A stretch of 64,000 bases of DNA, taken from the NCBI GenBank assembly GCA_963691815.1, contig OY829656.1:13905476-13969475 (forward strand). The letters run 5' to 3'. Below the pieces are notes generated by a model. That model did no database searches, had not been told where the DNA came from, and saw nothing but the letters and a program-made list of their open reading frames with translations. The first letter of the stretch is position 1. Every line of letters starts with the position of its first letter. Shown piece after piece: positions 50,269 to 61,440 of the stretch. Both the position numbers and the translations under genes were made by a program. This DNA is from Echiichthys vipera (taxonomy: Eukaryota; Chordata; Actinopteri; Perciformes; Trachinidae).

Positions 50269-53200
50269 ATGGCTGCTGCAGTCAGGATGAGGACGTGGAG
50301 CTGTCCGACCACAGGAGTTTGCTACACATGGACAGTCCTTTTTGTACTTTTACTCAGCACCATAAATGCGGTTGTTGCAGCACCAGAGACGGGACTTTGG
50401 AAAATCGCAGTTGTAAATGTGAGTATGTGACCGGAAACACTGGACCACAGCACCGGCTAGCTGACGTTAGCCACATTAGCCGTGTTGATGCTCGCTCTCT
50501 ATCAGCTGTGAGTGTGTCGGGGAGAGATAGCCGTGTCATCTGTCCTGCATTATCGCGTTAACAACTCTTCACTGTGACTCGCTATCGTTCCTAGATAAGG
50601 ATAAAGTGTGCCTCGTACCGAAACAGCTGGGTATGTTGTTGGCTAATTAGCATTAGCCTTGTGGAGAAGGGCTGGTGTGCACTTTAAGGTTAGCTGGAGG
50701 CTAACTGGTTTAAGTTAGACAGCTGTTTAAACACTCTGCTATTAAGCTGAGTTCCCGAGATAAACCTTATTAACCTTAATAGATGTATCTTTCTCCTTGG
50801 TACTTTATCGCCAAACTCTAACATATCATTTTTGTAATATTCACGAAAAACACACATTGTAGGTGGATTTACATCATCGGGACTCAATCCGAGAAGAACT
50901 GGAAAGCCTTGATCAATAATTCAAGTATTGAGACGTTTCAAATTCCCTCAGTAGTTGTCTTTAGTTGCAGTATTTGGTGTGCTGAGAGGCAAGGTACAAC
51001 CTGGAGAGGTCACTCATACATACACAACACATGCACACACCTATATGGACAATATTAAAGCTTCAGATTCTCCAGATGTACAGTCTTTCTCCCTTCGCAA
51101 AACACAGAAGGGGCCCAGCCTGGGTTTGAACCCAGGACAGTATCAACCACTGAGCCTCCATCCATCCTAAATTATGATCAGTTCAAACTAATTATATATT
51201 GATCAAATAGAAATAATAATCTTTTGTTGCACTCATACTTTATCTATTGGGCGGCAGTAGCTCAGTCCATAGGTGACTTGGCTGGGAACCGTAGGGTCGC
51301 TGGTTCAAGTCCCTGTGTGGACCATGTATGGAGCGTGGACTGGTAGCTGGAGAGGTGCCAGTTCATCTCCTGGGCACTGCCAAGGTGCTGTTGAGCAAGG
51401 CACCGAACCCCCAACTGCTCGGGGCGCTGGTCACTGGCAGCCCCCTCGCATCTCCCCCTCGACATCTCTCCTTAATTGCATATATAGGTCCTGTTTGTGC
51501 ATGTGTGTATTTCGGGCCTGTGTATGTAACATGTATAATAATAATAAGAGTGAAAATATTAAATTTCCCCGTGCGGGATAAATAAAGTAATTCTTCTTCT
51601 TCTTCTATCCGTCAGACCTCAAGGCCACTGCTGTTAAGGAAATCCATGTATAAAGACACCAACATTGAATTGAAAGGTAAGACACGGAAAATGAAACAAA
51701 ATGTATTCCTTCTTGTCCCTTGTGTTTATTTTCATCGCTTGTGTCTTCATCTTTCAGTGGTGTCTTTTGGCTGTCCTGAGGAGATGATCTTCTCTATTCA
51801 CTGGTTTTTAAAATACTATCCCTGTCACAATGAATTCAACAATATTGAAGTAAGTGCAGAAGCTTAATGTAATACCATAATGCGCACTCTATTTAGATTT
51901 GATTGTTTCTGAACGCTGTTATTGTCTGTAGGAAATGTATGAGAGAACACCTTTAAATCGTGGGGAGGGACTGGATCCAAACCCCCTCGGACAAGGAGAG
52001 TACATCGAACATAAACACAGTCCTGTAACATGCAACAATGGACTGCGCTCCTTTCCAATGCTCAAAGTAGGTTTGTTACATTACTCTCCTCAGCACAGTC
52101 ACACACTTGGCTTCATAGCATTTACTATCTTTTAACATCTGTGTTTTTCAGAAAGCAAAGGCAGATCCACGTCCAGTCAGTCCACATGTGGAGGGTGAAG
52201 TGCCTGTAAGAAAATATAAATGCTCTTTGATTTTAATAGAATAGTGGAAGTTGAAGTTAGAAAAGACTTTCAGAAAATTATAAGGAATTAACATAATCGT
52301 TGAGTATTCAGTGTCTTTAAAGGGATACTTTACTCGTTTTAATCCTGGTCTGTGTCATGTCAATGTGGGTATGGTGTTCAGATAAAAAATGTTTGGAATG
52401 CTGCTTTTCACGTCATCACATGCACAGTATTTAAATATATATTTTTAAAAGTGATAAATACAGCATCACGTTTGTAATGCTGCAGGATGAAAATGACACC
52501 AAATGGATGACTGGGGAATATGACAGCAGCAGCACCGCCAAGAACGGCAGTGTAAATATGCAAGACAATGTCATAGCCACCACGTGGAAGGACGGGCCTT
52601 ACCTGCTCGTTGTTAAGATTGTGTCTAGTAAACAGGAAGCCAACTGGAATTTAACGGGTAAGATTCTTTTTCAAAAGATAATAACATTATGAGCAACTAA
52701 TATCCAGCGCGACTGGCATAGAGGACATTAAATGACTTTCCTAATCAGAAGCTGGCCCATTAATGGGAAGCTATTTAGCACCTGACGCAAGTGTCAGATT
52801 TCACCAGCAGAAATAAATGATAATGTTGTTGTTTTTTTGTTTCCAGTTAATGTGGTGATGAAAGGCAGCCATGGCTACATTTCTATCACTGAATGGCCTC
52901 TCATGATTGTAAGTAGATGACTCGAGGAATCTGTATTGTGATGATTTCGTAGCTCTGGTCAGCACAGTACAATCCACTCCAGGGAATTAAGGGGATAACA
53001 TTTCATAAACTCAACAGGAACATCGACTGAAGCTAGTCTGTACAAATAGCCTGTACTCTGAAGAGAAACAAGGCGTTTTTGGATGAACTGTACATTTTTC
53101 TGTCATTTTCTTTTTTGGGTCTTCTGCTGATGAAGACCAACTGCTCCCATATCTGTTTCTAGACTAATCCGTCACTTTCTCTTTGTAGTTCTACATGGTG

Positions 53201-56200
53201 ATGTGCATAGTGTACATCCTGTACGCCCTGCTCTGGTTTATCTGGGCGGCGTGCTACTGGAAGGATCTGCTGAGGATCCAGTTCTGGATTGCAGGGGTCA
53301 TATTTCTCGGGATGGTGGAGAAGGCTGTCTTCTGTGCCGAATATGAAAACACCAACGCTGTCGGCTCCGCTTGTGAGTTTCTACGGATCCCCATTACCTT
53401 TTTCATGTGAGATAGTGAGATGTTTTGGATTTTAAATGTCTTTTCCCCCCCCTGTCACTGTTGCCTTCAGCTCCAGGCTTGTTGATCTTTGCCGAGCTGG
53501 TCTCTGCCCTCAAAAGGACTTTGGCCCGCTTGCTTGTCATCATCGTCAGCCTTGGCTACGGCATTGTAAAGTATGTCCAACTTTATTTGAACACACAGCT
53601 ACTTGTCGATTGAAATCCCCTTAATTAATCTGCAAACAAATAAACTTTTTTTTAATTCTCTTTCGCTTTAGGCCTCGACTGGGGCAAGTCATGCACAGAG
53701 TTGTGGGGCTCGGCATTCTCTACTTTGCTTTTGCTAGCATTGAAGGGGTCCTGAGGATAACTGGGGTGAGTGGTTTATTTTTTTTTAAATAACAACATCA
53801 ACGTCAACCGTAATAGATGCCACACAGAAGTTAGGTTTCAAACTGCATATTTATAATCTGACCAGCAGTCATAAAACCCCAAAGAATTTAACGACAATCA
53901 AACGACAAAGGACGAGTTGATGATCAGAACTGAACTTGAAGTACGGGATGATCGACACGTCAAGTCTTTGTTTCTCCAGGGCTGGATTGTTTAGAAGCAG
54001 TATTAAAGCTCTATGTTGTCAGATTGTGTTTTGAAAGAACAATTTGTCTAAATTTGTACTTTTTATTGATTTGTTGGGTGGGCCAAAAAACCAAGGGTCG
54101 AGACAATGGCCCCGCTCTCATTACAGCAATTGTTCTGGCAGTGTTGGACTCCTGCGCCATCTGGTTCATATCCTTCCAGTGTTCTCCTCAGCAGCACCAA
54201 TAATCACTAGTTATCAACAGTTAACAACAACTTGTTAATTAATTGAGCCCATGTGATTTTGAGTTTTCTTGCCTTTTGTGGTTGGGTGATTTGATCGATT
54301 TGATTTTCTTCTTTGCACTTTGGTGAATGGTTCTATATTTTGCTGGCCATGCTGCCTTTTTTTAATTTCTCATCCTATCTTCTTCGGTGTGCCTTCGGGT
54401 CCTGCTCTACCCCCCCCTCCCCTTCTAGGCGAAAGACTCTGACTTGACCCTGCTGGCCAACATTCCCCTGGCTCTGCTTGACTCCTCTCTCTGTTGGTGG
54501 ATATCCTTTTGTGCACCCACAACCTTTCCCTGTGTGGTTCCCCTTTGCTCCTCCTCACCTTCTTCATATGAGCCCAAATTATCGCTGGAGAGGTTTATCT
54601 GAAACGTCTTCCTTTCCTAGATCATTTGCAGTGAAAGCGCTCAGCATTAATCAATTGTTTTTTATTCTGGTTGATGATTTAACTTTCTCTCACTGCTTCT
54701 TCTACGTTTTCATGTGGCAATTTAGCATGAAAATCAGTGGAATTTAGCAGAATGCATTTTTTTTGCTTTGTGTAAACATTCTATGGTTGTTTTTTTTTGT
54801 GATAAAATCTGTGGAGGAATCATCTGGATTCTGTGGCTGCCGATTTTGTGTGGGAAAATCAGTGATTAGTCTAGAAGCGATGAATTTGCATGCCCAACCA
54901 CCACATTGTCATATCGCCCAACCCGAGGTACCACTTTGACAAAGACTGGCATTACACAGGTATATAGGTGAATTCTTCTTCTGTTAGTTTAATACACATA
55001 TACACCCTGAATACAATGTATTAACTTTATATATATTTTTTAATTAAGAAGATTATTTAACAACTCTACTTGGATAGCAGCATCTGTGCTGTTATCTTTC
55101 TGTTCCACCTCATTGTAAAGTTAAAGACTTTTACAAAGTCAGAGTGCCGTCAGTGACCTCAATCAAATTCTTTCCACATTAATTTGTATAGTTACAGTGA
55201 GTTAGTAAAGAGCGTTTGGAGGAAAGCGTTAGGATACTGTATTCTTGCATGAAGAGGCTATAAGGGCCCATTGATGAATTTGTAATATGGTCTCTATATA
55301 AAGTCTGCCACGTGTTTACCTTGACTGCCACTAACATCTTTGTCAGTCTGGCACAAACCATCAAGACTCTGAAGCTGAGGAGGAACCCTGTCAAGTTGTC
55401 TCTCTACAGGCACTTTACAAACACACTAATATTTGCTGTCCTTGGTAAGTGGTACGACTACACTTGCAGTCATAATGTTATTCTCTGTGCCAGTCTCCTT
55501 ATTCCTAGTTATTCGTATTTCAATCAATATAAAACATTTAGACTTGTGTCTCAAACGTCGCCCTGTTCTCCCGCAGCTTCCATCATTTTCATGGGTTGGA
55601 CAGCAAAAAAATTCCGGCTTGCAGAATGCCAGTCTGTGAGTATGGTGTGACATATCCATCAGTAGAAACCCCGTCCCTCCAATACATTTTATTGATGATT
55701 GTACCTTTTTTTTGTGTAAAGGATTGGATTGAGCTGTGGGTGGAAGATGCTTTCTGGAGGTTCTTGTTCTCTGTCATTCTATTTGTCATAATGTTTTTAT
55801 GGAGACCGTCTGCAAACAACCAAAGGCAAGTAGTGCATCAGGACCGCTGAGGTCAGCAACTTGAGCTGAATCGGGCACTCTTTTTCTCTGCTTTACCAAT
55901 CACTTCATTTCACATGTCCACAGGTACGCGTTCACACCTCTCATTGATGACTCTGACGATGAGGAGATTGAGGAGTTCGCCTCTACAAATATTGGTACGT
56001 TAACATCGTTGGATACTTTTTACCCAGAACACTAAACATTTGCAGTGTTTACTAGTGTCATATTTATTTTTTCTTTCCTATGGGTTTCATTTTCTTCACA
56101 GCTGACGGCATAAAGTTGAGATCATCTAAAAGTGAGACGAACGGCACAGTGAAGCCTCAAGAAACAAACCCAGTCAGTAACACAACTGCACACTTGGAAT

Positions 56201-57359
56201 ATTGCTGTATTGATTAGTGTAATTCAGGGTGCTTTATTAAAAAAAGTATCTATGATAAGAGTAGCCGTCCCAAGTTTAGGAAATGCAGCTGTACAATCGT
56301 CACATATTTCAGCAGATGGCAGTGTTGACTTTTTTTCCATCCTCCATTTTTTTCATCCTCTTTTTCCACTTGTCCAGGAGGAAGACATGAAGTGGGTGGA
56401 GGATAACATTCCTAGCGCTCTTTCTGATGTGTAAGCATAATATCAAATTTATATTTATTAATCCAGCAAGGTGTTATTATATAAGGCATGTGTGATTCTA
56501 ACAGTCTCTCTTTGCTTCTGTTTGCACTGCAGTGCTCTGCCAGTCCTGCTCGACTCAGATGAGGTATGAATTACTTTAGAATCTATAAATATATATAATA
56601 ACAGGATTCACACACCTCAAATCTTTAACCAGAGGCAGCTGGTGTAGATATGTGGAGATGAGTAATCCAAGAAGAAAGAAAGCCTTGCTTGATTATGCTG
56701 TTTTAGTGACCTTATGGGGACTGACTTGAGGATACAGTGAAAGGGCCCGTTACTTTTTAGGGCACATTTTTTGTTCATACCTACATTGAAATCAAGCAGA
56801 TGCTTACGGACTGTTTGCTTCACTCCACCCCTGCACAGTTGTCATGAACACTGAGAGGTGTTTTTTTGTCCCAGGCTGTACACGTGTTTATTTCTCCCGT
56901 AAATGTTGACATTTTAAATCCTTCTTATGGCTATTGGAGGGACTGCTTTTTCTGGTTGCCACTTTGTGGAGACAACATGGTTTTCCACATCCTATGATTG
57001 GTGCTATGGGCAATAAAACAATGGTGGCTGGCTAGAAATTAGAAACCACTTTTGTCTTCCTCTGTCTGAAACTAACGACCCATTTCTTTTAAACAATTAC
57101 TAAGAATTTCAGATGGTACAGTAGCGACCGTTATCGTTGTGAACTATTATGTGCTGCCAGAATGCCTTTACCAATGGGTCGTAGCAACAGTAACTAAGGG
57201 GGGTGAGGCTTAGTGTACATAGCACCTGAATAAGAAAAGCTAATAACATCGGTTGGGGATTTCTGTCTGAAAATGAAACAGTAATGTTTAGTTTATATTT
57301 GCATATTATTTTTGCAGGAAATCATGACGACCAGATATGAGATGTCAAAGTTGGAGTGA
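50269..57359 (+). CDS. tmem87b: transmembrane protein 87B (GOLD-domain seven-pass protein), 19 coding exons
   Basis: Exons: 50269-50418, 51616-51676, 51758-51849, 51932-52066, 52152-52205, 52486-52657, 52847-52908, 53189-53372, 53471-53570, 53672-53765, 54429-54500, 55336-55444, 55577-55635, 55722-55825, 55924-55994, 56102-56172, 56378-56430, 56533-56563, 57318-57359; 571 aa (human ~555). Layout: signal peptide (~1-40), lumenal GOLD-like domain (to ~235), seven membrane segments from about residue 242, acidic cytoplasmic tail. Family blocks include YKDTNIELK, ACYWKDLLRIQFW, AELVSALKRTLARLLVIIV, GYGIVKPRLG, FLWRPSANNQRYAF, LIDDSDDEEIEEF and a terminal EEIMTRSEMAK-like end. The family is linked to Golgi/endosome trafficking. 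TMEM87B rather than A is chosen from the mertk and fbln7 neighbours. Intron 11 is AT-AC and intron 14 is GC-AG. Confidence 0.95.
51249..51606 (+). mobile_element. tRNA-derived SINE in tmem87b intron 1
   Basis: The head carries pol III promoter boxes: an A-box-like TAGCTCAGTCCATAGG near 51257 and a B-box-like GGTTCAAGTCC at 51302-51312. The body has GGAGAGGTGCCAGTTCATCT and GAGCAAGGCACCGAACCCCC. The tail ends with CCCCGTGCGGGATAAATAAA and a TTC microsatellite. The tail stops about 10 bases before tmem87b exon 2. Confidence 0.9.
54501..55335 (+). other. U12-type AT-AC intron of tmem87b (intron 11)
   Basis: Exon 11 ends in TGG TGG and the next bases are ATATCCTTTT, the classic 5' site of minor-spliceosome introns. 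No GT donor near that point preserves the reading frame. The 3' end reads TTTACCTTGACTGCCACTAAC then ATC; CCTTGAC matches the U12 branch-point consensus with the branch A 11 bases from the terminal AC. Joining the exons gives CWW-IFVSLAQT, which aligns without gap to the remembered human TMEM87B. The intron is 835 bases. Confidence 0.9.
55826..55923 (+). other. GC-AG intron of tmem87b (intron 14)
   Basis: Exon 14 ends CAAAG and the intron starts GCAAGT, a strong GC-type donor with otherwise perfect U1 complementarity. The acceptor is CCACAG at 55918-55923. Splicing here gives NNQRYAF, the expected family sequence. No in-frame GT donor nearby gives that join. Confidence 0.9.
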
Positions 57360-59178
57360 GGTAAAACATTTCCAGACATGGAGGGAGTACACACAGCAGC
57401 TATCCCTGACTCTGCAGCAGGGTTTTGTCCAGGATTTCCAGTCGAGTGGTGGTGGAGTGCCATTTAGTTTTTTAGGGGATCTTCCTGTACGGCGCCTACT
57501 TCGCAGGGTGGTGGCAGGCCACAATTTTAGAGGGATCTCCGCTCATTTCCTCAACTTCTTAAGAGCGAAGGACTCTACCAGAGGAAAACTGTCTTTTCAC
57601 TGACCAACTGGTTCACTATTTCCCTGTTTTGAGCCTTTCTTTCCAAAGAGAATGTTTCATTTTCTATTAAGTGCTGTATTTATGTCATGTTCATGTGAAT
57701 TTATTTTATGAGAGAATTAAGAACAATGGGCCTCATGCATGAACATACTCTTAAATATAAGTTAAGTGTCTTTTTTGCGGGTATCTAGATGTTATGAGTC
57801 AATTGAAAGTAAGATGCTTTCTTATGAGGGGAGAATAATTAAAAGCCATCTTTTTTCCTTAGTAACAAGCACCAAGAATAATTTATCGAGCAATTTTTAG
57901 CAGCCAGAAGAGAGACGGAGACATGTGTTTATGAATTATTTTGAACAGGATCTTTCTTTATAAAGATAGAATTGTGCGATTGGTAAACTATGGTGTTTTT
58001 TTTGTCGCAAATACTAAAATCTGATAGAAAATTCAGACACATTGACTTTGAATAGAACATTTGCTCTTATGCACTTTGAAGATCAAAGCTGTGCCTACAT
58101 GTATTTCTTGTATGAGGCCTAATCTGTTCAGGTGATTGAGAACAATATGTAAGAAAGTGTTGTTCCTGTCTCTCCGGCAGCCTCAGTATCAGTGTGTGAA
58201 TGAGTGTGAGGAGGGTGAAGCACAAATGAGTGATTTGTACAATTTGAATTTACATGTGGGTTCAGTAGTGTAGAAGTGGAGGCCTGCTGTCATCTTTTGC
58301 ATCTACTGTTTGTGTGGGTGGCTGGGAAGGTTTTGTCTCTTGTGACATAGTCAGCAATATACTGTATGTATGTTAATATGGAGTTGAATCATTTCTTTAT
58401 TTATTTCTGTTTCAAGTGTACTTATACGTTGTTAAAGAGTGTTTTCACCTATGTCTCAAGTGTGTTTACAATGTGTGCTTCCTTTTTATTTTAATTCATT
58501 GGACCCCACAAACCCTAACAAATTAGGCAAAAGGCACACTGCAACTTGTTTCTTATTGCTTTGCATTTTTTGCTGATAAAAGAAACATTAGGGTGGTTTA
58601 ACAGACATTGTAGTAACATTCATGTTCTGTCAAAATAAGTCTTACTATTTTCTATTTTTCTGAAAATGGCTGCCCCTGTGTTTTTGTTAGTGTAGTTTTG
58701 GAGTTGAAACGCTGTTGTTGTCGTCTTTGTGTGTTGTCTTGAGTGTACCAACAGGACTTGACTGTTTAGACCATCCCATATTATAACACATGAGATAAGT
58801 TATGTGCTTTGCGTAAGCAAAAGATGATCTCTTGGGTTTACAACGTCACTGTTTTGTTTTTTTATTGGTTGGAAACCTGGAATAATTATGCTTATGATGG
58901 CAAGCTGTCCTTCTGTTATATAAAACTACAGACACCTGGACCTCAAGTTTTTGTACAGATGGGTTTTGGCTTATTCCTGTTATGTCATAATTCCACAGGT
59001 GGAGAGGTGTCTGGATATGACAACTCTTATTTTTTTTCATGGGTGTCTCGAAGAACTTTTCACACCAGCAACTTTCGTCTCTCTTCCTTCTCAGGAAGTG
59101 TGTACACTCAGATTAAATATTAACAGAACACAGGAGAATGTTTGATTCCTGGTCTATGATTTTCAGTATTAATTTGGC

Positions 59179-59184
59179 AATAAA
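59179..59184 (+). promoter_or_regulatory. candidate distal poly(A) signal of tmem87b
   Basis: AATAAA about 1.8 kb after the tmem87b stop codon, in a long stretch without exons that is probably 3' UTR. Where the transcript really ends cannot be told from sequence alone. Confidence 0.35.
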
Positions 59185-60714
59185 AATACATATTTTACTA
59201 TGGTTGTGATTTTTGCTGAATCGGTTAAAATCTTTCTTTTTAAAGCTGTCTTGTAAATACTAGATTCAAGAGGGAATCGGAGAAGAAACTGTTGAATAAA
59301 TGGGCTATTGTGAGGAAAATGATGATGAATGATAATGAAACCCAGACTGAAATACTGATGAGGGAGAGTTTCAATGAAGCCCAGTTGCTGAAAATGTAAA
59401 GCCATTAGCCCTTAATGGGCATGAGACCAAGAGAAAGAACAGACTCTACAAAACCTGTTGCCATGATGAAATTACAAGTTTTTTTATGGAGATCAAACTG
59501 GTTAAACCTTTAAAATTAAAGTTATACTATTATCCAGCATGGACATCCCTTGTATTTGTACCCTTTTCCATCAAAGAAGACAAAGTATTTGGGATTAAAA
59601 TACTAAACATTAAGCACCAAAATACCTCTACTGCAATTTTACAAATATTAAATCACAGATAAAACCATCATGATCTCTCTGTGGAGACAAACAGGAAAAC
59701 ATGGCCTCATACTGAGAAAAGCCCTTTGGGCCCCAGAGCCAGAGAAACCTGCTCCCTCCATCTGAGCAACCTGCTAGATAATTCATTTTTTACAGGTTTT
59801 CTTGTCAATTCATTATATATGCATTTTTTGGTTGTTTTTTATACCAAGACTGAAACAAACAAGTGTTATTTATGGCATGTTTTGACAGATTATAGGCCAC
59901 TTAAAATTCATACAAAAGCAAAAGTACCTTCATTCTACTTTCCTATGTTATAGCCTTGCATATTTCCAGATTTCTTCCAGACATTTATCCCACATGAATG
60001 ATGAGCCACAGATGACCTCTCCTCTTCTGGATAATAAAAGTAGAGCAAAAGTTCTCTACAATTACTTTCGTTCTGGACTAACCCAACAGCAACGCACATG
60101 CCTCTTTTCTGTTGTGACAGTGATCCATAGATTTAGTGTTTCTGCTGTTTCATTTAAAATGACTTTCATGGCTATATAGGAAAGTCAAAATATGTTTTAG
60201 GAGGATACTGTATAAGCTTTGTACAAGCAGTTTAGCATTGACAATTAACAAGGCACTGGAAAGTTGCATCGGTGAAGGCAACAGTGGTCGCGGACAGAAC
60301 TTTACCAACACAGACAGGACACCGAATTTAAATATGTACTCCGTAAGATCTGCATCTATTTAGTTGTCTTTTAAGTTACTATCTATCAACGAGTGAGTTA
60401 AAACAATAGTGATTGATCATATGACCGACTAATGAAAGCACTATTACATTTGCGGAATATTATGTCTGTGGCGACATTCCCAGCTCAATATAAATGAGCC
60501 GCCATGTTAGTGAGGCTGCTGACAGCGGTTGGTCTGTCAGACTTAAGGGACCTTCACATGACACACTTTTTGCGCTGGGCTTACCGCCCAGACCTTGGGC
60601 ACAGGGAGCCAATAAACGGCTAAATCAGCCTTGGTATTATAACAACTGTTAACTGCCTATTCACAAACCTGGTGTGACTGCTTATGAACCTCCAAGCGTT
60701 ACATTTTCTTTGTA

Positions 60715-61030
60715 TACCTCCGAGGAGAGCCAGCGGCTCGCTGTTACTCAAAAGGCTGCGCCTCTAATTATTCATAAACTTTAACCTCCAATGAAAAAAA
60801 AACCCTCCCCACTCAGTGTTGTCATGGAGATAGGACCTAAACATACAGACTAGAATATTTTCTTTGTACCAGACCTTAAATAGGTTTAATTATGCTGTGA
60901 AAACAGTCTCTTTAACATGGGGGTCAATGAGAAACTGCTCTATTGTGCAAACTACTTCTAGTGGACAATCAGAGAACTGCAGTTTTGGGCACTTCCTTAT
61001 TGGATCAACCAGGGAGTCGCTGTGGTGGAG
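60715..61030 (+). repeat. dispersed repeat, second copy of the 45855-46195 segment
   Basis: Shared words in the same order include TTCATAAACTTTAACCTCCA, GGTGTCATGGAGAT-like, GACCTAAACATACAGACTAG, CCTTAAATAGGTTTAAT, AACATGGGGGTCAATGAGAA and CTTCCTTATTGGATCAA. Identity looks high by eye but was not computed. Non-coding; class unknown, possibly a short DNA transposon. Confidence 0.75.
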
Positions 61031-61084
61031 GCTTGGTGATACTGCTTCCTCCATAGGAAATAAATGGAATGGCCAGCACCCTTC

Positions 61085-61440
61085 TTTTTTTTTTTACCGC
61101 TTATCATGTGTAGGGGCCTTGTAATCCTTTGTGCTCCAAGTGCCACCTGCCTCCTGTGACTCCAACAACTGTCGTTAAGACTCAATAGAGCACTAACAAA
61201 GTCGGAACCTACTTCCCACCAACAACTGTCACTCCAACGACGATCGTTGGCACTTGGAGCACAAAGGGTTCCAGTGACATCATCGGCCTTGTGAAAGGTT
61301 AAATACCTGGATCTCCACACCAGATAGTTGGACCAGTCCCAGCCTGGTCAGATGCGTACATGTACTGATGAAGCCTCTTGGATGAGAGGTGAAACGTCTC
61401 CCTGGACAAATAAACAAGTCCAGTTGCTTTTGACTGAAAT
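61085..61440 (+). mobile_element. retroelement-like fragment with internal inverted repeats
   Basis: About 20 bases of inverted repeat lie at 61126-61145 (CCTTTGTGCTCCAAGTGCCA) and 61248-61267. A perfect palindrome around 61234-61250 reads CCAACGACGATCGTTGG. Downstream, GAAGCCTCTTGGATGAGAGG and TGAAACGTCTCC resemble the end of a dispersed fish element I recall. Class uncertain. Confidence 0.45.

Noticed and set aside
50079..50561. 160-aa open frame rich in leucine
   Set aside because: It runs through the CTC array and then tmem87b exon 1 in the wrong frame; no family resemblance.
51249..51340. tRNA gene candidate (A-box and B-box sequences)
   Set aside because: The sequence continues into a SINE body and tail, and the cloverleaf is not complete; it is the pol III head of a SINE.
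50269..57359. TMEM87A instead of TMEM87B
   Set aside because: Adjacency to mertk and fbln7, plus the closer match around the exon 11-12 and exon 14-15 joins, favours TMEM87B.
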